Below are positions 1 to 5,224 of a stretch of 5,224 nt of DNA, one piece after another. Source of the stretch: Bacillota bacterium (lineage in GTDB: Bacteria > Bacillota > Clostridia > Lachnospirales > Bianqueaceae); NCBI GenBank assembly GCA_017467985.1, contig JAFUJY010000035.1, forward strand, positions 1 to 5,224. The letters are read 5' to 3'. The position numbers and the translations under genes are program-made. The notes under the pieces were generated by a model. That model was given only the letters and a program-made list of their open reading frames with translations, searched no databases and was not told the origin of the DNA. Positions within the stretch are counted from its first letter, which is position 1; each line of letters begins with the position of its first letter.

Positions 1-50
1 GCAACTGTTATTTACGATAATAAGTTGCCCGGCAACAATAGAATAACCCC

Positions 51-84
51 GGCTTGCGTCGCTGCTTTTCAGCTCTCGCAAGCC
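51..84. other. Two-part hairpin (8-bp plus 4-bp stem)
   Basis: GGCTTGCG (51-58) pairs perfectly with CGCAAGCC (77-84). Inside it, GCTG (61-64) pairs with CAGC (70-73) across a five-base loop. The two stems are separated by a small internal loop (TC on one side, TCT on the other; GA and AGA on the minus strand). It sits inside the possible CCCC/GGGG closing stem at 47-50 and 147-150. No T-run follows on either strand. Confidence 0.55.
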
Positions 85-105
85 TGCCCGCCATTCGGAT
101 TCCGC

Positions 106-131
106 TCACTTGTGGCCAAAGCCACAAGTGG
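106..131. other. Perfect 10-bp hairpin with a 4-base loop
   Basis: CACTTGTGGC (107-116) and GCCACAAGTG (121-130) are exact reverse complements around the loop CAAA, and T106-G131 could add a wobble pair. The right arm also contains a shorter self-dyad, GCCAC-AA-GTGGC (121-132), giving an alternative pairing. No U-tract follows in either direction, so this is not an ordinary intrinsic terminator. It is one of several hairpins in the gene-free flank. Confidence 0.6.
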
Positions 132-151
132 CTGCATCCTCATGCCGGGGC

Positions 152-214
152 GCCGTCCAAGTGTTCGAAATGGTTTTTGTGCAAGCACAAAAATATTTCA
201 TCCACTTTTCCGGC
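152..214 (-). other. Long imperfect hairpin just after the ABC operon stop codon
   Basis: Read on the minus strand, this begins three bases after the TAA stop of the downstream ABC gene. Paired segments from outside in are GCCG/CGGC (211-214 with 152-155), AAGTG/CACTT (203-207 with 159-163), GAAAT/ATTTC (195-199 with 167-171) and TTTTTGTG/CACAAAAA (186-193 with 174-181), with a CTTG loop. The segments are separated by two symmetric 3x3 internal loops (GAA/GGA and GAT/GAA) and one small asymmetric loop (A/CC). On this strand the internal loops are almost all purine, which would allow G-A pairing, so the RNA form from the minus strand looks more plausible than the complement. No T-run follows, so it is not a standard terminator. 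It may protect the mRNA 3' end or be part of the larger structured region. Confidence 0.55.
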
Positions 215-217
215 TGG

Positions 218-2008
218 TTATTCATACTGAGAATTATAAAGCTGATAATAGAATCCTTTCTCGCGGATGAGTTGCTCGTGGTTGCCTTGTTCGATTACGT
301 TGCCGTTTCTCATGACGAGGATGAGGTCGGCATTACGTATGGTGGAGAGGCGGTGAGCGATGACGAAGCAGGTTTTACCCTTCATCAGGCGCTGCATGGC
401 GGATTGGATTTGGATTTCGGTACGGGTGTCAACATTGGAGGTGGCTTCGTCCAAAATCAAAATCTTGGCATCCAGCAGGAAAGCGCGGGCGATGGTCAGA
501 AGCTGCTTTTGGCCCTTGGAAATGTTGACACCATCGCCATTGATCATGGTGTTGTAACCCTGAGGCAGACGCTTGATGTAGGAGTGGATACGGGCAGCTT
601 TAGCGGCGGCTACGACCTCATCCATGGTGGCGCCTTCACGGCCATAGGCGATATTTTCGAAGATGGTTCCGTCAAAGAGCCAGGTATCCTGCAGAACCAT
701 GGCAAAGCACTTTCTCAGACCGCTGCGGGTGAGGTGACTGATTTCCTCACCGTCCAGACGAATGCTGCCATCGTTAATGTCGTAGAAGCGCATGAGAAGA
801 TTGATAATGGTTGTCTTACCCGCACCAGTGGGCCCTACGATGGCGATAATATTGCCGGGTTTGGCCTCCATACTAAAATCGTGAATAACCGGTACATCAG
901 GCAGATAACGGAAGGCCACATTTTCCAGAACCACATCTCCCTCCACATGATCGGGAGTGATGGCGCCGGGAACATCCGCAGGTTCTTCTTCTTCATCTAA
1001 CAGGCGGAATACACGCTCGGCTGCGGCGCAGGCGGACTGCAGCTCGCCGAGGATGTTGGCGGCTTCGTTGATGGGACTACTGAACTTACGGGAGTACTGC
1101 ACAAAGGATCCGATATTACCCATGGACAGCTTCCCTAACAGGAAGAGCATAGCACCGAATACGGTGACCAGCGCCAAAGACAAATTGTTGATAAAGTTGA
1201 CGGTGGGGCCCATTACGGCGGCATTATATTCAGCGTTGTAATAGGCATCCGCACCGGCCTGGTTGATGGTATCGAACTTGTCGGAAACCACTTTTTCCTG
1301 GGCATAGGCACGGATCGTTTTCTGGCCGGAGATCATTTCTTCCACATAGCTGTTCATGGCACCCAGCTTTTCAGAACGGGCTACGTACAGGGGGCGCAGA
1401 CGCTTGGCGGTGCGCTTGGTGTACAGGATGGACAGCGGGATAGTAATGAGCATGACGATGACCAGATAGGGCGAAATCACCACCATCATGATAAAGGAAC
1501 CCACGACGGTAATAACGCTGGAGAAAATCTGCACCAGATCGGTGGAAAGGGAAACATTGATGGTATCGATGTCATAGGACATACGGCTGAGGATATCACC
1601 GGTGAGGTGCCGATCATAATATCCCACAGGCAGCTTCATTAGTTTTTCAAATACATCCTTACGCATACGTCCCACAATCTTCTGGGTGGTATACATCATC
1701 AGAACGGACAGGGCGTAGGAGAGCAGGGCAGAGGCGATATAGAACAAAATCATCCAGCCCGCATAATAGAAAACGCTTTCAAAATCCACATGCCCCTGAC
1801 CAAATTCAATGGCATCGATGGCGTAGCCGCTGAGCATGGGGCCCACAAGGGCAAATACATTACTGGTCATACTCAGCAGAATCGCTGCCAGGAACAACCA
1901 CTTATACTGATATAAATAACGACCTAAGCGCAGGAGTGTAGCTTTTGCATCCTGGGGCTTACCGCCGCCGGCTCCAAACGTTTTAGGACCTTGTGCACGA
2001 GGTGGCAT
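218..2008 (-). CDS. ABC exporter half-transporter, catalytic-site subunit (BmrD/LmrD-like)
   Basis: This 596-residue protein is a membrane-fused ABC half-exporter, predicted to pair with the product of the gene just upstream and to use ATP to export a drug-like, lipid or peptide substrate across the cytoplasmic membrane. A Gly/Pro-rich cytoplasmic N-terminus (1-20) precedes a six-helix exporter domain (about 35-310; clear hydrophobic stretches near 38-58, 80-106, 160-197 and 272-292). The ATPase domain (about 355-596) has Walker A GPTGAGKTT (392-400), Q-loop Gln440, an atypical signature ISKGQ (496-500), Walker B ending in Asp520 with the catalytic Glu521, D-loop SNVD (524-527) and H-loop His552. 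Length is normal for the family. The ATG has AAAGGAG nine bases upstream and follows the previous stop by 18 bases, so the two genes are cotranscribed. The odd signature and intact Glu/His match the BmrD, LmrD and TM288 type of subunit. The substrate cannot be inferred. Confidence 0.93.
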   Translation of the reverse strand: MPPRAQGPKTFGAGGGKPQDAKATLLRLGRYLYQYKWLFLAAILLSMTSNVFALVGPMLSGYAIDAIEFGQGHVDFESVFYYAGWMILFYIASALLSYALSVLMMYTTQKIVGRMRKDVFEKLMKLPVGYYDRHLTGDILSRMSYDIDTINVSLSTDLVQIFSSVITVVGSFIMMVVISPYLVIVMLITIPLSILYTKRTAKRLRPLYVARSEKLGAMNSYVEEMISGQKTIRAYAQEKVVSDKFDTINQAGADAYYNAEYNAAVMGPTVNFINNLSLALVTVFGAMLFLLGKLSMGNIGSFVQYSRKFSSPINEAANILGELQSACAAAERVFRLLDEEEEPADVPGAITPDHVEGDVVLENVAFRYLPDVPVIHDFSMEAKPGNIIAIVGPTGAGKTTIINLLMRFYDINDGSIRLDGEEISHLTRSGLRKCFAMVLQDTWLFDGTIFENIAYGREGATMDEVVAAAKAARIHSYIKRLPQGYNTMINGDGVNISKGQKQLLTIARAFLLDAKILILDEATSNVDTRTEIQIQSAMQRLMKGKTCFVIAHRLSTIRNADLILVMRNGNVIEQGNHEQLIREKGFYYQLYNSQYE

Positions 2009-2017
2009 AGTTCTTCA

Positions 2018-2024
2018 CTCCTTT
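2018..2024 (-). promoter_or_regulatory. Ribosome binding site of the second ABC gene
   Basis: AAAGGAG on the minus strand lies nine bases before the ATG at 2008-2006, within the 18-base gap after the upstream stop codon. It fixes the start of the 596-residue subunit and supports translation from a shared mRNA without an internal promoter. Confidence 0.8.
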
Positions 2025-2026
2025 CT

Positions 2027-3751
2027 TTATTCTGCGCGCATCTGGGATTCGTGGATTTCGCGGTAGATTTCACAGTTTTCCATCAAATCCTCATGCTTGC
2101 CATAGCCTACGCACTGTCCATCTTCCAGTACCATGATGTGGTCGCACTGGTAAATGGAACTGATGCGCTGAGCAATAATGATATTGGTAGTACCGTCAAA
2201 GTGCTCCCGCAGAGCTTTACGAAGCTCTGCATCGGTCTTATAATCCAGCGCACTGGAAGAATCATCCAGAATCAAAATTTCCGGATGGGCTGCCAGAGAG
2301 CGGGCAATGAGCATACGCTGCTTCTGCCCACCACTGAAGTTGGCGCCTTTCGCGGCCACTTCATAATCAAAACCTGTGGACAGACTTTCGATAAAGGGCA
2401 GGGCCTGAGCGTACTGGGCGGCATCCCGCACCGCCTCCCGGGATAGGCCACGGCCAAAGTTAATATTTTCATAGACTGTATCCGCAAACAGAATATCATT
2501 CTGGAATACCACGCCAAAGTCTTTACGCAGTTCAGCCAGTTCAAAATTCTGTACATTGCGGCCATGAATCAGCACTTCACCGCTGTCGGTATCATAGAAG
2601 CGCATGAGCAGGTTAATAACTGTGGTTTTACCGCTGCCGGTGGACCCGATGATACCCAGACTTTCCCCTTGCTTCAAAGCAAAAGAAATGTGAGACAGAC
2701 AGTCAGGCACATCTTCATCCTCACCGTGGGGATGGTAGGAGAAGGTCACATCCTTAAATTCGATATGATATTCTGAATCCTGCACAGGGATATTGCGCAC
2801 AGGCTGATCATAGGGAGTATTGAGGACTTCTCGGATACGGGCTGCGGAGGCGGAGGACTTGGAAAGATCGATAAAGATTCGGTTGATGGACATGACCGCG
2901 TTCAGAATCATAGTAAAATAGGAAAGGAATGCCATGATAGTACCCACATCGGTGTAACCATCATTGACACGGTAAGCACCCACAACAATCATAACGGTCA
3001 GGGCGCTGTTCAGGACCATGTTCATCATGGGGTTCATAGCACCCATGGTACGGCTGGCCTTAAAATCCTGACTGCATACGGCCTGATTGACTTCAGCAAA
3101 GCGACGGCGCTCGTAATCATTCTTGGACAAGGCCTTGATAACACGTACGCCCGTGATATTCTCACGAACCACCCGAACCATGGCGTCGATCTTCTGCTGC
3201 AGCACCTTGTACATGGGCAGGCCCATCCGGGAGATCAGGAAGATTCCCACGCCGATGATGGGCAGACAGCACAGCAGAATCACGGTCAGTACCGGCTCCA
3301 TGGTGAAGGTGATGATAATACCACCCACCAGAATAATGGGAGCACGCACACCGATTCGCTGCAGACGGCCAATGGTGCTGTGAATGTTATATGTATCCGT
3401 GGTCATACGGGAGATCAGTGAAGCGATGCCCAGCTGGTCCAACTGACGACCGGAAAGGGTCTGAATACGCACAAACAGATCGTGGCGAATGGACAGGATG
3501 GAATCGTGTCCCACTTTGGCCGCCATTTGATTGGCCTTTACATTAAATATACGTGCGCCTACCGCCAAAAGCAGCATGACCACACCCCACAGGGCGATGA
3601 GTTTATAGCTTTCCTGGGGGATTACTTCGTCAATAATGTATGCAAGAACCCAGGGCAGGCCCAAATCCATAAAAGTACCTAATACTTTAACGAGAAATCC
3701 CAGTATCATACGACCGGTGTATGGTTTGAGATATCCGGTGATGGTTTTCAT
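2027..3751 (-). CDS. ABC exporter half-transporter, degenerate-site subunit (BmrC/LmrC-like)
   Basis: This 574-residue protein is the first gene of the ABC operon and the partner of the downstream half-exporter. The exporter membrane domain covers about residues 10-300 (hydrophobic stretches near 15-40, 50-68, 135-175, 246-260 and 270-290). The ATPase domain (about 328-574) has Walker A GSTGSGKTT (369-377), Q-loop Gln417, a canonical signature FSGGQ (472-476), Walker B ending in Asp496, D-loop SALD (500-503), but Asp497 where the catalytic glutamate should be and Gln528 where the H-loop histidine should be. In the BmrCD, LmrCD and TM287/288 exporters these same changes mark the subunit that builds the degenerate ATP site, while its normal signature completes the catalytic site of the partner. 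The ATG at 3751 has AAGGA nine bases upstream and a good promoter, so the start is well supported. The gene order (degenerate half first) is that of bmrC-bmrD. Substrate unknown. Confidence 0.93.
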   Translation of the reverse strand: MKTITGYLKPYTGRMILGFLVKVLGTFMDLGLPWVLAYIIDEVIPQESYKLIALWGVVMLLLAVGARIFNVKANQMAAKVGHDSILSIRHDLFVRIQTLSGRQLDQLGIASLISRMTTDTYNIHSTIGRLQRIGVRAPIILVGGIIITFTMEPVLTVILLCCLPIIGVGIFLISRMGLPMYKVLQQKIDAMVRVVRENITGVRVIKALSKNDYERRRFAEVNQAVCSQDFKASRTMGAMNPMMNMVLNSALTVMIVVGAYRVNDGYTDVGTIMAFLSYFTMILNAVMSINRIFIDLSKSSASAARIREVLNTPYDQPVRNIPVQDSEYHIEFKDVTFSYHPHGEDEDVPDCLSHISFALKQGESLGIIGSTGSGKTTVINLLMRFYDTDSGEVLIHGRNVQNFELAELRKDFGVVFQNDILFADTVYENINFGRGLSREAVRDAAQYAQALPFIESLSTGFDYEVAAKGANFSGGQKQRMLIARSLAAHPEILILDDSSSALDYKTDAELRKALREHFDGTTNIIIAQRISSIYQCDHIMVLEDGQCVGYGKHEDLMENCEIYREIHESQMRAE

Positions 3752-3760
3752 GAAACATAT

Positions 3761-3765
3761 TCCTT
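3761..3765 (-). promoter_or_regulatory. Ribosome binding site of the first ABC gene
   Basis: AAGGA on the minus strand lies nine bases before the ATG at 3751-3749. A second ATG at 3758-3756 lies between them but is out of frame and too close to the site, so the 3751 start is preferred. Confidence 0.7.
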
Positions 3766-3767
3766 CT

Positions 3768-3781
3768 TTCTAAGTTTAGAA
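3768..3781. promoter_or_regulatory. Candidate operator palindrome at the ABC operon start
   Basis: TTCTAA-GT-TTAGAA is a perfect 6-2-6 palindrome. It covers roughly +2 to +15 of the transcript predicted from the minus-strand promoter at 3789-3817, where a bound repressor would block initiation. A further copy of the half-site, TTCTAAA, occurs at 3821-3827 just upstream of the -35 box, in inverted orientation relative to TTTAGAA at 3775-3781. The two-base centre is too tight for an RNA hairpin, which favours a protein-binding DNA site. No regulator gene is in the window; local AT-richness makes chance occurrence possible. Confidence 0.4.
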
Positions 3782-3788
3782 TAGCAAT

Positions 3789-3817
3789 ATTATACACGAA
3801 TTTCAAAAAATGGGCAA
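3789..3817 (-). promoter_or_regulatory. Sigma-A type promoter of the ABC operon
   Basis: On the minus strand a perfect -10 TATAAT (3794-3789) lies 17 bases after a -35-like TTGCCC (3817-3812, four of six consensus matches). Transcription should begin near 3782, giving a leader of about 31 bases before the ATG. That leader is too short for a bmrB-like leader-peptide attenuator. Confidence 0.65.
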
Positions 3818-3877
3818 GTTTTCTAAAGGGATTGTTTTGGATTCTCCTAAAATTTTCAGTAATGTTCAGGCAGATAA

Positions 3878-3906
3878 TTGACGCACATAAAAAAATCCTT
3901 TATAAT
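3878..3906 (+). promoter_or_regulatory. Sigma-A type promoter of the sortase gene
   Basis: A -35 box TTGACG (3878-3883; five of six consensus matches) and a perfect -10 box TATAAT (3901-3906) are separated by exactly 17 bases, with an A-rich spacer. Transcription should start near 3913, so the leader is only about 20 bases. This is a strong housekeeping-type promoter pointing away from the ABC operon. Confidence 0.8.
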
Positions 3907-3917
3907 ATAGAATACAT

Positions 3918-3925
3918 AAAGGAGG
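3918..3925 (+). promoter_or_regulatory. Strong ribosome binding site of the sortase gene
   Basis: AAAGGAGG is a near-perfect Shine-Dalgarno sequence seven bases before the ATG at 3933-3935. With the adjacent promoter it fixes the start of the sortase gene. Confidence 0.85.
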
Positions 3926-3932
3926 AGAGAGA

Positions 3933-4814
3933 ATGGCTGGTAAGAGAAAGAGTAATTGGCTTTTAAATATGATTATTGTCATTTGTGCAGGGGTATTTGT
4001 TTATGCGGCAGTACATTTGATCCAGATCATGGGCAATTATGCTCATAACGAAAAAGTGCAGACGCAGCTGCAGGACATGTTTTATCAAACGCCTGTGGAG
4101 GAGTCTTCTAAGGAACCCCAGGAGGTTTCCCAGTCTCCTGCAACACCCCATAAGACTTCCGGGGAAAAAGAAGAAAGCAAGGAAAGTTCAGAGTTAGAGG
4201 CCCATTTGGAGATCCCGCAATATAACTTTACACCGTTGCTGGAACTGAATGAGGATATTGATGGATGGTTATTGATGCCGGCGGCCCAGATCAACTATCC
4301 GGTGGTGCAGTCCTACGATAATGAGGATTATTTACATACCAATATATACGGTGAGTATGAATATGCAGGGACATTGTTTTTGGATTACCGCTGCATGTCC
4401 GATGACTGCCGTAACTTGGTGATTTATGGTCATAATATGAATGATGGCTCCATGTTTGGAGAACTCAACAATTACATGAATGAGGATGTGGGATTGGAGA
4501 ATCCCTATTTTTGGTATATCACACCGGATCAGGTCTATCGGTGTGACATCATTTCAACCTATTTGACTACGATCGAAGAAGAATATCTGCGGTTTGACTT
4601 TATTGATGATGACGACTATATGGACTATATTGATTATATCATCGATAATTCCTGGTATGAATTTCCGGAGGTTACGGTGAGCCGGACGGATAAGATCATC
4701 AGTCTGTCCACTTGTAACTATACTTTTACAGCCCATATTGGACGACAGGTTCTTTTTGCCCGGATGACGCCGGTCAATACGGATAATACAGTACAAGAGC
4801 AATTACCTGAGTAA
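3933..4814 (+). CDS. srtB: Class B sortase, membrane-anchored cysteine transpeptidase
   Basis: This 293-residue protein should cut a C-terminal sorting motif of a secreted protein and join the protein to the cell wall peptide or to another subunit, acting on the outer face of the cytoplasmic membrane. A basic N-terminus and one hydrophobic helix (about 10-33) form an uncleaved signal anchor. Residues 52-92 are a Ser/Glu/Pro/Lys-rich, probably disordered linker. The sortase fold runs from about 100 to 279, with GWLLMP (111-116), INYPVVQ (120-126), the catalytic His167 in YGHNM, Cys261 in LSTC and Arg271 in GRQVLFARM. The Cys-to-Arg spacing of ten and the His-to-Cys spacing of 94 are close to those of Staphylococcus aureus SrtB (H130, C223, R233). 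An acidic stretch (222-239) lies between His and Cys. The gene is monocistronic, with its own promoter and terminator, and no substrate or pilin gene is adjacent, so its target is unknown. Confidence 0.93.
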   Translation: MAGKRKSNWLLNMIIVICAGVFVYAAVHLIQIMGNYAHNEKVQTQLQDMFYQTPVEESSKEPQEVSQSPATPHKTSGEKEESKESSELEAHLEIPQYNFTPLLELNEDIDGWLLMPAAQINYPVVQSYDNEDYLHTNIYGEYEYAGTLFLDYRCMSDDCRNLVIYGHNMNDGSMFGELNNYMNEDVGLENPYFWYITPDQVYRCDIISTYLTTIEEEYLRFDFIDDDDYMDYIDYIIDNSWYEFPEVTVSRTDKIISLSTCNYTFTAHIGRQVLFARMTPVNTDNTVQEQLPE

Positions 4815-4840
4815 GGGTAATTGCTCTTGTATGTGTTTTT
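4791..4840 (+). terminator. Intrinsic terminator overlapping the end of the sortase gene
   Basis: ACAAGAGCAATTACC (4793-4807) is an exact reverse complement of 4816-4830, a 15-bp perfect stem extended by T4792-A4831, with an eight-base loop (4808-4815). A run of five Ts follows at 4836-4840. The left arm encodes the last residues of the sortase and its TAA stop (4812-4814) lies in the loop. The same hairpin lies downstream of mscL on the minus strand; the tract after it there is only loosely T-rich, so termination of mscL is possible but weaker. Confidence 0.88.
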
Positions 4841-4846
4841 ATGGGG

Positions 4847-5224
4847 TTAAGCTTCTGCAGGCAGTTCGGAAGTGCAGTGAGCACAACGAGTTGCCTCGAT
4901 GGGAATCTCGGACAGGAAGTAAGGACACTTCTTGGTGGTGGGAGCGGCAGGAGCTGCGGGCTCAGCCGGCTTCTCCATGGACTTTTCCATCTTATTTACA
5001 CCCTTAACCAGGAAGAATACAACCAAAGCCAGAATGATGAAGTTGATTACAGCGGTGATAAAGCTGCCATATGCAACAACAGCGGCGCCGGCTTCCTGAG
5101 CCGCAGCCAGAGTCTCGTACTGAACACCATCCAGTGCGATGAACATGTTGGTGAAGTCGATCTTACCGGTGAACAGGCTGATAACAGGCATGATCACGTT
5201 ATTCACCAAAGAGGTAACCAGACC
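4847..5224 (-). CDS. mscL: Large-conductance mechanosensitive channel MscL, 5' end cut by the window
   Basis: The 125 visible codons are the C-terminal part of MscL, a homopentameric membrane channel that opens under membrane tension to release solutes on osmotic downshock. The first visible residues (GLVTSLVNNVIMPVISLF) match the end of the TM1 region, where E. coli has KIVSSLVADIIMPPLGLL; the beginning of TM1 lies beyond the window edge. An extracellular loop (about 22-50) contains the typical GKIDF, followed by YGSFITAVINF and TM2 (about 51-74), a charged cluster KGVNKMEKSMEK, an Ala/Pro linker (about 86-96) and a zinc-ribbon-like tail. In the tail the usual CPYC...C-x-x-C pattern reads CPYF (100-103) and CAHC (114-117), so one of four cysteines is missing. 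The TTG at 5209-5207 is internal, since the reading frame stays open and conserved up to the edge. The gene converges on the sortase gene, 32 bases away. Confidence 0.93.
   Translation of the reverse strand, partial: GLVTSLVNNVIMPVISLFTGKIDFTNMFIALDGVQYETLAAAQEAGAAVVAYGSFITAVINFIILALVVFFLVKGVNKMEKSMEKPAEPAAPAAPTTKKCPYFLSEIPIEATRCAHCTSELPAEA

Larger units (their letters stand above)
1..217. repeat. Gene-free structured flank rich in inverted repeats
   Basis: No credible gene lies here, but the stretch is packed with dyads. Seen directly: GCAACT (1-6) with AGTTGC (23-28); GTTGCC (24-29) with GGCAAC (31-36); CCCCGGC (47-53) with GCCGGGG (144-150); GGCTTGCG (51-58) with CGCAAGCC (77-84); CACTTGTGGC (107-116) with GCCACAAGTG (121-130); GCAT (134-137) with ATGC (142-145); and a long imperfect hairpin at 152-214. 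The CCCC/GGGG pair at 47-50/147-150 could close a multi-branched domain containing the inner hairpins. It follows the stop codon of the ABC operon directly, so the minus strand is probably transcribed as a 3' UTR. None of the hairpins is followed by a T-run on either strand, so no canonical terminator is visible. It could be a dispersed intergenic repeat (REP- or MITE-like), a structured non-coding RNA, or simply an RNA-stabilising 3' end. The dyads are certain; the function is unknown. Confidence 0.6.

Noticed and set aside
174..193. TTTTTGTGC-AA-GCACAAAAA as a terminator for the ABC operon
   Set aside because: The T and A runs are inside the stem, and no T-run follows the hairpin on either strand. 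It is better seen as the tip of the larger hairpin at 152-214.
1..217. CRISPR array or tRNA in the gene-free flank
   Set aside because: There are no regularly spaced direct repeats, and no cloverleaf with a recognisable T-loop or CCA-end arrangement. The repeats are inverted and differ from each other.
25..270. Short plus-strand open frame of 81 codons across the structured flank
   Set aside because: The peptide follows the inverted repeats, has no ribosome binding site and runs into the end of the ABC gene. The DNA constraint is better explained by secondary structure.
110..1000. Plus-strand open frame of 296 codons overlapping the ATPase domain of the second ABC gene
   Set aside because: It is antisense to a clear ABC ATPase, shows no recognisable domain, starts inside the hairpin region and has no convincing ribosome binding site. 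It is a shadow of the codon pattern on the other strand.
1991..2446. Plus-strand open frame of 151 codons antisense to the first ABC gene
   Set aside because: It lies opposite conserved ATPase motifs of the opposite strand and has no features of its own.
3752..3782. Leader-peptide attenuator like that upstream of bmrCD
   Set aside because: The predicted leader is only about 31 bases, with no room for a peptide gene and terminator pair.
4554..4802. Minus-strand open frame of 82 codons inside the sortase gene
   Set aside because: It is antisense to the conserved sortase active-site region and has no promoter or ribosome binding site.
5207..5209. TTG as the start codon of mscL
   Set aside because: The frame stays open to the window edge and the upstream residues GLVTS continue the conserved end of MscL TM1, so the real start lies outside the window.

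Overview
The window reads as a piece of a Bacillota (Firmicutes-type) chromosome with moderate GC. The reasons are a heterodimeric multidrug-type ABC exporter of the BmrCD/LmrCD kind, a class B sortase, an MscL channel carrying a C-terminal zinc-ribbon-like tail, strong AGGAGG-type ribosome binding sites and consensus sigma-A promoters. I cannot name the genus from the sequence. A Clostridia or Negativicutes gut-type member would fit, but this is an inference.

Layout. Positions 1-217 hold no gene but are full of inverted repeats and form the 3' flank of the ABC operon. Positions 218-2008 and 2027-3751, both on the minus strand, encode the two halves of one ABC exporter. The upstream (transcribed first) half at 2027-3751 has a degenerate ATP site; the second half at 218-2008 keeps the catalytic glutamate and histidine. 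They are 18 bases apart and form an operon. Positions 3752-3932 are a divergent promoter region: a minus-strand promoter for the ABC operon, with a 14-bp palindrome over its start region, and a near-consensus plus-strand promoter for the sortase. Positions 3933-4814 (plus) encode a membrane-anchored class B sortase, ending inside a strong intrinsic terminator. Positions 4847-5224 (minus) are the 3' part of mscL, cut by the window edge.

How they work together. The two ABC subunits almost certainly assemble into one inner-membrane exporter with one catalytic and one degenerate ATP site; the substrate cannot be read from sequence. The sortase is transcribed alone, with no substrate protein or pilin next to it, so its targets must be elsewhere. 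MscL is an independent osmotic safety valve that converges on the sortase gene.

The least ordinary parts are the structured 3' flank at 1-217, including a 63-nt hairpin starting three bases after the exporter stop codon, the palindrome at the ABC promoter, and a lost zinc ligand in the MscL tail. I saw no CRISPR array, transposase, tRNA or rRNA, and no clear evidence of a wholly new gene system.
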